Positions 32,714 to 41,461 of a stretch of 64,000 nucleotides of DNA are shown in pieces. The number at the start of each line of letters is the position of its first letter. Positions within the stretch are counted from its first letter, which is position 1. Source of the stretch: Celeribacter litoreus (GTDB lineage Bacteria; Pseudomonadota; Alphaproteobacteria; Rhodobacterales; Rhodobacteraceae); NCBI RefSeq assembly GCF_020165855.1, contig NZ_JAIUFY010000008.1, positions 310,001 through 374,000 on the forward strand, written 5' to 3'. A model generated the notes under the pieces. The model made no database searches. It worked only from the letters and a program-made list of their open reading frames with translations, and was not told where the DNA came from. A program made the translations under genes and the position numbers.

Positions 32714-33642
32714 GATCACATGACCGCTGGATATCGGCCTTTTCAGAAGCCCAGATGGCGGAACGCGGGGCGTCTGAGAACACACTGCTGTCTTATGGGC
32801 GCGACCTCATCGACTTCTCGGATTGGCTGATCCGTCGAAGCGGTCATTTCGAAACCGTAGAACGTGCGCAGATTGAGGACTATCTCGTCTTTTGCGAGGC
32901 GCAGGGCCTCGCGCAATCGACCCGTGCGCGACGGCTCTCGTCGATCAAACAACTCTTCCGGTTCGCCTATGAGGAAGGCTGGCGTGAACACAACCCGACG
33001 CTTCAAATCCGTGGTCCTGGCCGGTCCAAACGTCTCCCCAAATCGCTCTCGGAAGAGGAAGTGATGCGCCTGTTGGACGCGGCGCAAAAGGTTGGTCGCA
33101 CCCAATCCGATCGCCTGCGCAACACTTGCCTGATGGAAGTGCTCTATGCGACGGGGATGCGGGTGAGCGAGCTTGTCTCCCTGCCCGTTTCTGCCGCGCG
33201 GGGTGATCCGCGTATGTTGCTCGTCAAAGGCAAGGGCGACAAGGAACGCATGGTGCCCCTGTCTGAGCCGGCCCGCGCGGCGCTCGCCACATGGCTTACG
33301 GAGCGAGATGAGGCCGAAGACCTCGCGAAGCGTGAAAAAGGGATCAAGCCGTCGCCCTATCTCTTTCCGTCGCGCGGGAAATCCGGCCATTTCACCCGCG
33401 TAGGCTTCTACCAGCTCATCAAGGACATTTCGGTCAAAGCGGGCGTCAGTCCGGAGAAGGTCACGCCACATACACTTCGCCACGCTTTTGCGACGCATCT
33501 CTTGGCACACGGCGCCGATCTCAGAGCGATTCAGACGCTGCTTGGCCATGCCGATCTCTCGACGACCGAGATCTACACCCACGTCCTTGACGAGCGGCTC
33601 AAAGAGCTTGTTCTAAAACATCACCCTCTCGCCGAAAAATAA
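32710..33642 (+). CDS. xerD: Site-specific tyrosine recombinase XerD
   Basis: The 310-residue recombinase resolves chromosome dimers at dif with XerC and FtsK. The N-terminal SAM-like domain spans about 1-95. Catalytic residues are R151 (ATGMRVSEL), the K174/K176 beta-hairpin (VKGKGDKER), H254 and R257 (HTLRHAFATHLL), H280 (LLGHADLSTTEIY) and the nucleophile Y289. It resembles housekeeping Xer proteins rather than island integrases. It overlaps the preceding exported-protein gene by four bases. Confidence 0.93.
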   Translation: MRSHDRWISAFSEAQMAERGASENTLLSYGRDLIDFSDWLIRRSGHFETVERAQIEDYLVFCEAQGLAQSTRARRLSSIKQLFRFAYEEGWREHNPTLQIRGPGRSKRLPKSLSEEEVMRLLDAAQKVGRTQSDRLRNTCLMEVLYATGMRVSELVSLPVSAARGDPRMLLVKGKGDKERMVPLSEPARAALATWLTERDEAEDLAKREKGIKPSPYLFPSRGKSGHFTRVGFYQLIKDISVKAGVSPEKVTPHTLRHAFATHLLAHGADLRAIQTLLGHADLSTTEIYTHVLDERLKELVLKHHPLAEK

Positions 33643-33716
33643 CAGCTCCAACAACGTCGTGACGTTCGAAAGCGCGGGTTCGGCCCTTGCGCAGTGACAC
33701 ACGCGACCCCATAACC

Positions 33717-35045
33717 ATGTCCATGACAGAGACCACGTTAGACGCCGCCTTCTGGATCACCGCCGCTGCCATTGCCGGCCTGCTGATCATGTCCGCATTC
33801 TTCTCGGGCTCCGAGACCGCTTTGACGGCGGCCTCGCGCGGGAAACTGCGCGCGAAAGCTGATAAAGGTGAAGTTGGCGCCGAACGTGCGCTAAAAGTGA
33901 CCGAGGACAGTGAACGCCTCATCGGCTCCGTTCTGCTCGGCAACAACCTCGTGAACATCCTCGCGACGTCCCTCGCCACCGCGTTGTTTACGAAACTCTT
34001 CGGACAGAATGGCGTAGCGCTCGCCACCATGATCATGACCCTGCTCGTTCTGATCTTTGCTGAGGTACTCCCGAAAACCTACGCCATCACCAACCCCGAA
34101 AGCGCCGCTTCCCACGTGGCGCGGCCGATCAGCATCGTTGTGACGGTCTTTGCGCCTGTCGTGAGCTTTGTGCGCTTTCTGGTCCGCGGGATGCTGAGCC
34201 TCTTCGGCGTTCAGACCGACCCCGAGGCAGACGTGCTCGCCGTCAAGGACGAGATCGCGGGGGCCATTGCTCTGGGCCACGTTGAGGGCGTTGTGCAAAA
34301 GGAAGACCGCGACCGCATTCTCGGCGCGCTCGATCTGGGTGAACGCACTGTCGAAGAGATCATGCTCCACCGCAGCCAGATCGAAATGATCGACGTGAGC
34401 CTGCCGCCCGCAGAAATTCTGAACCGCTCTCTCAAAAGCCCCTACACGCGCATCCCGCTCTATCGGGATGAGCAGGAAAACATCGTCGGTGTTCTCCACT
34501 CCAAAGACCTCCTGCGCGGGATGCATGCAGACCGAGTGGCCCACGAAACCGAGAACCCTGCAACGCTCGTGGATTTCAGCGATTTCGATGTGATGAAAGT
34601 CGCGATGAAGCCCTACTTCGTGCCGGAGACCACCACGCTCGACGATCAGATGCGGCAGTTCCTGAAACGCCACACCCACTTCGCGCTGGTCGTGGACGAA
34701 TACGGCGCGCTTCAGGGTCTCATCACGCTCGAAGACATTCTCGAAGAGATCGTCGGCGAGATCACCGATGAGTTCGACCGTTCAGAAGACGCGCCGAAAC
34801 AGAGTGAAGACACCGGGGATTGGGAGGTCGATGGCGGCATGACCATCCGCGACTTCAACCGCTGGACCGAATGCCAGTTGCCGGATGAGGAAGCAAATAC
34901 CATCGCGGGTCTCGTGATCCATGAGGCGCAGATGATCCCGAACGAGGGGCAGGTGTTCTCTTTCCACGGCTACCGTTTCGAAGTCGTCGAACGCAAAGAC
35001 AACCGCGTCACGAAACTCAAAATCCGCCCACGTCGCGACGTCTGA
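33717..35045 (+). CDS. CNNM/CorC-type membrane protein with CBS pair
   Basis: The 442-residue protein has an N-terminal DUF21 domain with about four membrane spans (FWITAAAIAGLLIMSAFFSGSETALTAASR onward). A CBS pair follows (about 215-335, including SPYTRIPLYRDEQENIVGVLHSKDLL and HFALVVDEYGALQGLITLEDILEEIVG), and then a CorC_HlyC domain. Such proteins are implicated in Mg2+/Co2+ efflux and are often misnamed hemolysins. The start at 33717 (or 33723) lacks a good ribosome site; a TTG further up at 33687 is less likely. rlmJ follows 14 bases later. Confidence 0.9.
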   Translation: MSMTETTLDAAFWITAAAIAGLLIMSAFFSGSETALTAASRGKLRAKADKGEVGAERALKVTEDSERLIGSVLLGNNLVNILATSLATALFTKLFGQNGVALATMIMTLLVLIFAEVLPKTYAITNPESAASHVARPISIVVTVFAPVVSFVRFLVRGMLSLFGVQTDPEADVLAVKDEIAGAIALGHVEGVVQKEDRDRILGALDLGERTVEEIMLHRSQIEMIDVSLPPAEILNRSLKSPYTRIPLYRDEQENIVGVLHSKDLLRGMHADRVAHETENPATLVDFSDFDVMKVAMKPYFVPETTTLDDQMRQFLKRHTHFALVVDEYGALQGLITLEDILEEIVGEITDEFDRSEDAPKQSEDTGDWEVDGGMTIRDFNRWTECQLPDEEANTIAGLVIHEAQMIPNEGQVFSFHGYRFEVVERKDNRVTKLKIRPRRDV

Positions 35046-35059
35046 GCGGGGTGGACCGG

Positions 35060-35833
35060 ATGCTTTCCTATCAACACGGCTTTCACGCGGGCAATCTCGC
35101 AGACGTTCAGAAACACGCTCTGATGGCGGTGACGCTCGATTACATGACGCGCAAGGACAAGCCGCTCAGTTATATCGAGACCCATGCAGGCCGTGGCCTC
35201 TATGATCTCTCGGGAGTTCAGGCGGAAAAGACGGGCGAGGCGCGTGAGGGCATTCTCAAGGTCGCGGACTGGTTTGGGGCGGACCACCCCTACACCAAAG
35301 CGCGCGAACGGATTGCGGAGGAGTTCGGAGAGACGATCTACCCCGGGTCTCCGGCGCTCGCGCAGGCATTGTTCCGTGACATGGACACAATCCACCTCGC
35401 AGAACTGCACCCGGGTGAGAACGAGAAACTACAGGACGCGTTGCCGTTCGCTCATGTCGTCAAAGAGGACGGCTTTGCCTTCGCGCAGAGCATCTGCCCG
35501 CCGACCCCGCGACGAGGCGTGCTGCTCATCGATCCGCCCTATGAGATCAAATCCGACTACGCAACGATCCCGACGTTTATCTCCAAGCTCCACCGCAAAT
35601 GGAACGTCGGCGTTATCGCCCTCTGGTATCCGATCCTCACGACGGGCGCGCATGTCCAAATGACCCGCGCGCTTGAGGCCGCGAATTTTCCGGGCTTTCT
35701 CAAACATGAGGTGCGTTTCCCGCCCGCGCGTGAGGGTCACGGGATGATCGGGTCGGGCATGATCTTTGTGAACGCGCCTTATGGCCTCACGGATGAGGTC
35801 ACGCGTCTCACGGGTCTCTTCCGGTCGCTCTGA
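35060..35833 (+). CDS. rlmJ: 23S rRNA A2030 N6-methyltransferase RlmJ
   Basis: The 257-residue methyltransferase matches the RlmJ family: start MLSYQHGFHAGNLADVQKHA, the SAM-binding IETHAGRGLYDL, and the catalytic DPPY in LLIDPPYEIKSDY. Then come WYPIL and the GHGMIGSGMIFVN C-terminus. It methylates one adenine in 23S rRNA. The start at 35060 is preferred over a GTG three codons upstream because it matches the conserved N-terminus. The gene is convergent with the YjgR-type ATPase gene, with two bases between stops. Confidence 0.95.
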   Translation: MLSYQHGFHAGNLADVQKHALMAVTLDYMTRKDKPLSYIETHAGRGLYDLSGVQAEKTGEAREGILKVADWFGADHPYTKARERIAEEFGETIYPGSPALAQALFRDMDTIHLAELHPGENEKLQDALPFAHVVKEDGFAFAQSICPPTPRRGVLLIDPPYEIKSDYATIPTFISKLHRKWNVGVIALWYPILTTGAHVQMTRALEAANFPGFLKHEVRFPPAREGHGMIGSGMIFVNAPYGLTDEVTRLTGLFRSL

Positions 35834-35835
35834 CG

Positions 35836-37383
35836 TCAGCGGGCCTTAAACATACCGCCGAGGATCCCGCGCACGATCTTTTTGCCCGTCGTGCCAGTGA
35901 GTTCCTTCATCACCATTTTCGACAGCTCCGTGCCGAAACTCTTGTCCGAGGACTTTGATCGCGCCGAGGACCGAGTATAGCTGCGTGTCTCATAGCGCCG
36001 TGCCTTGTTGAACTCTCTTGCCTTCGCGTCTTCTTCTGCGGCCTCCGCTTCTTCTGCCGCCTTGGACGCGGCCTCGGCGCGGGCCTGAAGCATCTCGAAT
36101 GCACTCTGCCGATCAATCACAGCTTCATATTTCCCGGCGATGGGCGAGCCTTTGATCTGGTCCGCCCGTTCCGCATCAGTGATGGGCCCAAGCTGTGACG
36201 ACGGCGGACGGATCAAGGTGCGCTCCGCAATCCCCGGTGCGCCCTTCTCGATGAGGAACGACGTCACGGCCTCCCCCGTCCCGACCTCTTTGATCGCCGT
36301 CTCAATGTCGAACCTCGGATTGACGCGATAGGTCTGGGCAGCAAGGCGCAGCGCCTTTTGATCCCGCGCTGTGAAGGCACGAAGCGCGTGTTGGACGCGG
36401 TTGCCAAGCTGTCCGAGAATATCCTCCGGCACATCGTCGGGGTTTTGCGTGACGAAATAGACGCCCACACCTTTGGAGCGGATGAGCCGCGCGACCTGCT
36501 CCACCTTATCGACCAAGGCCTTCGGCGCATCGTCAAACAAGAGATGCGCCTCATCAAAGAAGAACACGAGTTTGGGTTTGTCCGGATTCCCGACCTCGGG
36601 AAGTTCTTCGAACAGTTCGGACAAAAGCCAGAGGAGGAACGTCGCGTAGAGTTTCGGCGACGCCATGAGCTTGTCGGAAGCGAGAATGGAAATCCGCCCT
36701 CGCCCGTCCGGATCGGTCCTAATAATGTCCGAGAGCTCCAGCGCAGGCTCTCCGAAGAGCCGATCTCCGCCCTGATTTTCAAGGACGAGCAATGCCCGCT
36801 GGATCGCGCCGACAGACGATTTCGAGACGTTGCCATAGCGGAGTGAAAGCTCGTCCGCATTCTCCCCGACCCACACGAGTAGAGATTGCAGGTCTTTCAG
36901 ATCGAGAAGCGGCAGGCCCTGTTCATCCGACATGCGGAAGGCGATGTTGAGCACGCCCTCCTGTGCCTCTGTGAGTTGCAAGAGTTGCGCGAGCAAAAGC
37001 GGCCCCATCTCCGCGACAGTCGTGCGGATCGGATGCCCCTGCTCGCCGTAAAGGTCCCAGAAGGTGACGGGAAAGGCTTCATACAGATAACTGTCCGCGA
37101 ACCCGATCGTGGTCGCGCGTTTGGTGAAGGCGTCATGCAGTTTGGCCTCCGCTGATCCAGCTTTTGCTAGTCCAGACAGATCGCCCTTCACGTCAGAGAG
37201 AAACACAGGGACACCTGCGGCAGCAAACCCCTCGGCGAGAATCTGGAGCGTGACGGTTTTGCCCGTGCCGGTTGCGCCCGCGATCAACCCGTGCCGGTTG
37301 CCATATTCAAGCAAAAGATACTGAGGCGTTGCATAGCCTTCTCCACCGCCACCGACAAAAACACGATCCATCTTTTCACTCAT
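35836..37383 (-). CDS. HerA/YjgR-type ATPase (DUF853)
   Basis: The 515-residue FtsK/HerA-superfamily ATPase shows Walker [11 protein letters not shown] near residues 36-45 and [14 protein letters not shown]. It also has the Walker [20 protein letters not shown] and the arginine-finger-type [28 protein letters not shown]. The late part is Ala/Glu-rich (about 430-465), then basic. E. coli YjgR is the closest known relative and has no firm function. The gene stands alone on the minus strand; its promoter lies in the 629-base gap upstream, which also holds two candidate plus-strand RNAs. Confidence 0.9.
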   Translation of the reverse strand: MSEKMDRVFVGGGGEGYATPQYLLLEYGNRHGLIAGATGTGKTVTLQILAEGFAAAGVPVFLSDVKGDLSGLAKAGSAEAKLHDAFTKRATTIGFADSYLYEAFPVTFWDLYGEQGHPIRTTVAEMGPLLLAQLLQLTEAQEGVLNIAFRMSDEQGLPLLDLKDLQSLLVWVGENADELSLRYGNVSKSSVGAIQRALLVLENQGGDRLFGEPALELSDIIRTDPDGRGRISILASDKLMASPKLYATFLLWLLSELFEELPEVGNPDKPKLVFFFDEAHLLFDDAPKALVDKVEQVARLIRSKGVGVYFVTQNPDDVPEDILGQLGNRVQHALRAFTARDQKALRLAAQTYRVNPRFDIETAIKEVGTGEAVTSFLIEKGAPGIAERTLIRPPSSQLGPITDAERADQIKGSPIAGKYEAVIDRQSAFEMLQARAEAASKAAEEAEAAEEDAKAREFNKARRYETRSYTRSSARSKSSDKSFGTELSKMVMKELTGTTGKKIVRGILGGMFKAR

Positions 37384-37494
37384 CGCACCACCTCACGACT
37401 GTCTAAACGCACGCATCCCAAAAGCACAAATTCGTGGCTTTTCAAAACCGTATGCCACCACAATACAATGTTAACGGTATCCTGCCATACTAAA

Positions 37495-37577
37495 GACCTC
37501 TGGGACGAAACCTCTATCGTCCCGAGTGTTTTCCTCCCTGTCAGACTTGCCGCGCCCTCCAGAGGCGCGGCTTTCTT
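37495..37577 (+). ncRNA. Candidate small RNA with two hairpins and a UCCUCCCU linker
   Basis: A perfect 7-bp hairpin (37502-37508 with 37517-37523, loop AACCTCTA) is followed by a pyrimidine-rich linker with TCCTCCCT (37532-37539). A perfect 8-bp GC hairpin follows (37549-37556 with 37564-37571, loop CTCCAGA) and then TTTCTT, as in an intrinsic terminator. No plus-strand gene ends nearby, so the terminator needs its own transcript. The linker is complementary to a Shine-Dalgarno sequence, a feature of alphaproteobacterial regulators such as the CCUCCUCCC 'cuckoo' RNAs. A weak -10-like CATACT is at 37486-37491. Existence and 5' end are inferred. Confidence 0.5.
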
Positions 37578-37696
37578 GGCAGAGGTTCCCACCCATTATG
37601 ACGCTAAATTCCGCACAAAAATGGGGATCATCACGACCTGTGATCGCCCCTATATTTTTCCGTTGACCTCTTCAAATTCCTGTCATACCGTCACGG

Positions 37697-37833
37697 CATA
37701 AAGTCCGGCTAAGTCCGGCAGGGAGAAAACAAAACGCCCTGACAGGCAGCTCGATCACCGGATCGGCGTTCTGTACAGGAGCACCTGATCAGATCATGAT
37801 CTGCAAAAGCCTCGGGTCTCCGAGGCTTTTTGC
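37697..37833 (+). ncRNA. Second candidate small RNA or leader ending in a strong terminator
   Basis: This stretch has a direct repeat AAGTCCGGC (37701-37709 and 37711-37719), a CAGGG...CCCTG stem (37719-37723 with 37737-37741) and a perfect 14-base palindrome CAGATCATGATCTG (37790-37803). It ends with the terminator AAAAGCCTCGG-GTCT-CCGAGGCTTTTT (37805-37831). The terminator lies 182 bases before the next gene and no coding frame precedes it. A short RNA, or an attenuated leader, is the simplest reading; the structure is not one I can assign to a known family. Confidence 0.4.
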
Positions 37834-38012
37834 ATCTCGCCTCTTGGACGCAGGTCCAGAACGCATTCTTTAGGAGAGGTAAGCGCTTCTCCGCCGAAAG
37901 TGCCATATCCCGCTCAAGTCACATCCCATCACAAAAATATTGCTCTGTGCCCCCTGACAGATCATCGTCTGCGTGATAGAGAACATCTCGGAATTGAACA
38001 AAAAATGGACCG

Positions 38013-38633
38013 ATGATGACTTCTGTCTCTCACAAGTTTTCGACCTTCGTCTCTGCCGCTTTGATCGCTCTGGGCACCGCTGCGCCCGTCGTCGCACAGG
38101 ACGAAGAGCTTTCGACCGGCGTTCCAGTTGAAGCCAACGAGAATGTGGGGCGCACTTACCTGCTTGAGACACAGGGCGACTGGGAAATCCACTGCATCAA
38201 AGCACCGGAAGGTCAGCCCGACCCCTGCAGCATGTACCAGCTCCTCAAAGACGCCAGTGGCGCAGAGATCGCTGAGGTAACTCTGTTCCATCTCGGTCAG
38301 GAAAATGCCGAAGCTGCGATGACGATCATCACGCCGCTTGAAACAAACCTGACGAAGATGTTGAGCTTCTATGTAGATGAGGAAAACGGTCGCCGTTATC
38401 CGTTCCAGTTCTGCACACAGGGCGGCTGTTTCGTGCGCGCGGCTCTTCCGGCAGAAGAGATTGATCTGCTCAAGAAGGGCAACAATGGTCAGATTTCGAT
38501 TTCTCAGGTATCCTCGCAAAACCCTGTGAACCTGACGATGTCGCTCACTGGTTTTACCGCTGGTTACACCCGGGTTACCGCGCTGAATGAAGCCGCGAAA
38601 AATGGTCAAGGCCCGGACACGGTCACTCAATAA
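38013..38633 (+). CDS. Invasion-associated locus B (IalB) family protein
   Basis: The 206-residue protein has a signal peptide (about 1-29, ending APVVAQ). The mature domain is typical of IalB: GDWEIHCIKAPEGQPDPCSMYQ with two cysteines, then a second pair in FQFCTQGGCFVRAALPAEEI, and late NLTMSLTGFTAGYTRV. It is found widely in free-living alphaproteobacteria, so the name inherited from Bartonella does not imply virulence. The periplasmic role is unknown. ATG codons at 38013 and 38016 are equally possible. It is monocistronic, with a terminator 25 bases after the stop. Confidence 0.88.
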   Translation: MMTSVSHKFSTFVSAALIALGTAAPVVAQDEELSTGVPVEANENVGRTYLLETQGDWEIHCIKAPEGQPDPCSMYQLLKDASGAEIAEVTLFHLGQENAEAAMTIITPLETNLTKMLSFYVDEENGRRYPFQFCTQGGCFVRAALPAEEIDLLKKGNNGQISISQVSSQNPVNLTMSLTGFTAGYTRVTALNEAAKNGQGPDTVTQ

Positions 38634-38657
38634 ATCGGACATCACGTCCGTGAAACA

Positions 38658-38690
38658 AAGAACGCCACGCAACCCTGCGTGGCGTTTTTC
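38658..38690 (+). terminator. Rho-independent terminator after the IalB-family gene
   Basis: A 10-bp stem AACGCCACGC/GCGTGGCGTT (38661-38670 with 38677-38686, loop AACCCT) is followed by TTTC. Confidence 0.9.
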
Positions 38691-38714
38691 GTTTCTCCGA
38701 AGAGGCAGGTCTGT

Positions 38715-39926
38715 TTAGGACGCTTTCTTGAGCGCCATCACCGCATTCAGACCGCCAAAAGCAAAGGCGTTCGACAAGACGATATCCACATTCGCGTCGC
38801 GCGCTTCATTCGGAACGACGTCAAGTGCACATTCCGGATCCGGCTCTTCGTAGTTGATCGTCGGTGCAATCACCCCGTCGCGGAGCGCCATGATACAGGC
38901 CAAGAGCTCGACCGCGCCGGTGCCGCCGATCAGGTGACCATGCATCGACTTGGTAGACGAGATCATGATGTTATCCGCGTGCCGTCCGAGCGCATCCGCC
39001 ACCGCCGCACATTCGGTTTTGTCATTGGCCGCCGTGCCCGTGCCGTGGGCGTTGATATAACCGACCTGCTCCGGATTGACGCGCGCATCTGTGAGCGCGC
39101 CGGAAATGGCGCGTGCGGCGCCCTGTTTCGACGGCATCACGATGTCGGAGGCGTCAGATGTCATCGCAAAACCAATGACCTCAGCCAGAATTTCCGCCCC
39201 ACGGGCCTTGGCGTGGTCGTAATCTTCAAACACGAAGACCGCCGCTCCCTCGCCCTGCACCATGCCGTTGCGGTTGAGGCTAAACGGGCGACAGGCGTCT
39301 TTTGACATGACGCGCAGCCCTTCCCAGGCTTTCACGCCACCGAAGCACAGCATCGACTCGGAGCCGCCCGTCACCATGGCCGTCGCCATGCCGGAGCGGA
39401 TCATGTTGAACGCTTGACCCATCGCATGGTTGGAACTCGCACACGCGGTTGCAACGGTGAAGGACGGGCCTTTCAGGTTGTATTCCATGCTGACGTGCGA
39501 ACAGGCCGCGTTGTTCATCAGTTTGGGCACAACGAAGGGGTGAACGCGGTTTTTGCCTTCTTCGTAGACCACACGGTAGTTTTCGTCCTGTGTGGACAGA
39601 CCACCGCCGGAGGTGCCGAGGATCACACCGGAGCGCAGCGCCAGTTCGCCTACGAACTCAAGACCTGACTGAGAAATCGCCTGTTCCGCTGCAACGAGCG
39701 TGAATTGCGTAAACCGGTCATAAAGCGCCATCTGCTGGCGATTAAAGCGACCTTCCGCGTCCCACTCATGAATTTGACCACCAATCTTGATCGAAAGCCG
39801 GTCGACATCGCGGAAATTCAGCTCGCCGATCCCGCACTTGCCTTCGGCCATAGCCGAAAGCGTCGACTTCACATCGAGACCGAGTGCATTGACGGTCCCG
39901 GCTCCGGTGATCACGACACGTTTCAT
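38715..39926 (-). CDS. 3-oxoacyl-ACP synthase II-type (FabF-like), LpxD-linked
   Basis: The 403-residue thiolase-fold condensing enzyme has the catalytic Cys C162 (TVATACASSNHA), H294 (NAHGTGTAANDKTE), K326 and H331 (KSMHGHLIGGTGA). These define KAS II. It is encoded in an operon with a dedicated ACP and, 100 bases upstream of that, lpxD. This suggests an acyl-chain assembly role for a special lipid, most likely lipid A, rather than housekeeping fatty-acid synthesis. The main fabF would be expected beside the primary acpP elsewhere. It starts within the ACP stop (ATGA overlap). Confidence 0.9.
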   Translation of the reverse strand: MKRVVITGAGTVNALGLDVKSTLSAMAEGKCGIGELNFRDVDRLSIKIGGQIHEWDAEGRFNRQQMALYDRFTQFTLVAAEQAISQSGLEFVGELALRSGVILGTSGGGLSTQDENYRVVYEEGKNRVHPFVVPKLMNNAACSHVSMEYNLKGPSFTVATACASSNHAMGQAFNMIRSGMATAMVTGGSESMLCFGGVKAWEGLRVMSKDACRPFSLNRNGMVQGEGAAVFVFEDYDHAKARGAEILAEVIGFAMTSDASDIVMPSKQGAARAISGALTDARVNPEQVGYINAHGTGTAANDKTECAAVADALGRHADNIMISSTKSMHGHLIGGTGAVELLACIMALRDGVIAPTINYEEPDPECALDVVPNEARDANVDIVLSNAFAFGGLNAVMALKKAS

Positions 39927-40189
39927 GATTTCTGGTCGGCAATCAGGTTTTCGACGGCTTTGACGATCGCGGCGACAGAGGAAATATCGAAATCGGACTG
40001 TTCAGGTTCGTTCGCATTGAACGGGACCGAAATGTCAAAGGTCTCTTCAATGGCAAAAATGCTTTCCACGAGACCGAGGCTGTCGATGCCAAGATCGTCA
40101 AGCGACTGGTCCATCGACACGTCCGCCGGATCAAGCACCGCTTGTTCTGCGATGATCTCAATGATTTGCGTCTTCACGTCTTGCGACAT
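39923..40189 (-). CDS. Acyl carrier protein, specialised
   Basis: The 88-residue acidic protein has the phosphopantetheine serine S37 in LGIDSLGLVE. The helix I region is VKTQIIEIIAEQAVLDPADV and the C-terminal helix is IVKAVENLIADQKS. It differs from the main AcpP (the usual DSLDTVEL motif is DSLGLVES). It is closer to the special ACPs that carry 3-hydroxy or long-chain acyl groups for lipid A in alphaproteobacteria; this link is inferred from its neighbours. It overlaps the KAS II gene by four bases. Confidence 0.9.
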   Translation of the reverse strand: MSQDVKTQIIEIIAEQAVLDPADVSMDQSLDDLGIDSLGLVESIFAIEETFDISVPFNANEPEQSDFDISSVAAIVKAVENLIADQKS

Positions 40190-40289
40190 GTAATCCCCTC
40201 CGGTTCAGGCTTGGGGCCTGATTTAGTCTGTATTTGCGGCCTAGGAAACAGGTTTTTGTAACGGCCGTATGTCAGTGACGTGACGGTCT

Positions 40290-41351
40290 TCATCCGTCGC
40301 CTTTAAGTTTTGCCATAAACCGCGGCAGGCGTCGAAGGGCTTTGTACATTTCGACGTGCGTTTGCATCGCAACTGCGGGATATCCCATCATTGCTTTGCC
40401 CTTCGCGACATTGGACAGAACACCCGTGCCCGCACCGATAATGGCGCCCGAGCCGATGGTGAGATTGTCTGCGGCCCCGGCCTGTCCGCCCATAACACAA
40501 TAGTCGCCGATGACGGTAGATCCCGCGACGCCAACCTGACCACATAGCAGACAATGACGCCCGACGATCACGTTGTGTCCAATATGCACCTGATTATCGA
40601 GTTTTGTGCCATCCCCGATCCGTGTCGGGCGGATGGTGCCCTGATCAATCGTGACATTCGCGCCGAGTTCAACATCGTCGCCGATCACAACAGCCCCGAT
40701 AGATGCGATACGCATCCACGCCTGCCCTTCGGCGGCTACATCGGCCCCGAGGCTCTCGCGCGCTTCTTCGACATGGCTTTTCTCTGCAGTGACAAAGGAG
40801 AAGCCGTCGGAGCCAACGACACCGCCAGGCTGGGCAATCAGTCGATTCCCGATCACGACGCGCGCACCGATTTTAACGCCTGCATGAATGAGCGCGTCAT
40901 CCCCGATCTGCGCCTGCGCACCGATAGAGACATGAGGCGCGATCTGGGCGTTTGCGCCGATCTTCACGTCCTTGCCAATCACAACGAACGGGCCGATTGC
41001 AGCCCCTGCCCCGATCTCTGCGCTCGGATCGACCACAGCGGCCGGATGGATGCCGGGTTCAAGTCCCAGGCCCGCCGCGAAGGCCGCCGTGACACCCGCC
41101 ATCGCGAGACGCCCGCGCTTCACAAGAATTGCTGCCTCAAGCCCGAGGTCCGCCCAATCAGCCCCGTCCCAAAGCACAGCCACCTTCGCCTGACCTTTTG
41201 CAATATTCGGGGCAAAACGCGGGTCCATCGCGAGCGCTAGGTCTGTCTCGCCTGCATCCTGCGGTTCCGCAGCGCCCGCGACGACGAGCGTCCCGTCCCC
41301 TTCAAATGGCGCGTTCAAAGTTGCAGCAAGCTCAGCAATGGTGATCGACAT
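40290..41351 (-). CDS. lpxD: UDP-3-O-acylglucosamine N-acyltransferase
   Basis: The 353-residue protein has an N-terminal substrate-binding domain (about 1-100) and a long left-handed beta-helix with hexapeptide repeats (IGAGAAIGPFVVIGKDVKIG and on). The nucleotide-binding and catalytic His region follows (NQVHIGHNVIVGRHCLLCGQVGVAG). It adds the second 3-hydroxyacyl chain in lipid A synthesis. In many Proteobacteria lpxD lies between skp and fabZ; here it is ~25 kb away with an ACP and KAS II. The start at 41351 (MSITIAELA) fits the family. Confidence 0.96.
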   Translation of the reverse strand: MSITIAELAATLNAPFEGDGTLVVAGAAEPQDAGETDLALAMDPRFAPNIAKGQAKVAVLWDGADWADLGLEAAILVKRGRLAMAGVTAAFAAGLGLEPGIHPAAVVDPSAEIGAGAAIGPFVVIGKDVKIGANAQIAPHVSIGAQAQIGDDALIHAGVKIGARVVIGNRLIAQPGGVVGSDGFSFVTAEKSHVEEARESLGADVAAEGQAWMRIASIGAVVIGDDVELGANVTIDQGTIRPTRIGDGTKLDNQVHIGHNVIVGRHCLLCGQVGVAGSTVIGDYCVMGGQAGAADNLTIGSGAIIGAGTGVLSNVAKGKAMMGYPAVAMQTHVEMYKALRRLPRFMAKLKGDG

Positions 41352-41403
41352 CGGTGTCTCCAAATTCGTTGCCTAGAGACATAAGCACTTTGTTCCCCTT
41401 TGA

Positions 41404-41436
41404 AAAGGAAAGGGCGCCCACTCGGGACGCCCTCCT
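41404..41436 (-). terminator. Rho-independent terminator of the transpeptidase gene
   Basis: Read on the minus strand, GGGCGTCC pairs with GGGCGCCC around a short loop and is followed by TTTCCTTTTC. It lies just beyond the stop at 41462. Confidence 0.75.
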
Positions 41437-41461
41437 CTATTTCTCATGTGCTGGGTCTGTG

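Noticed and set aside
32710-33642. xerD as an island integrase
   Set aside because: Length, motifs and similarity pattern fit housekeeping XerD, and it is tied to an operon of ordinary composition.
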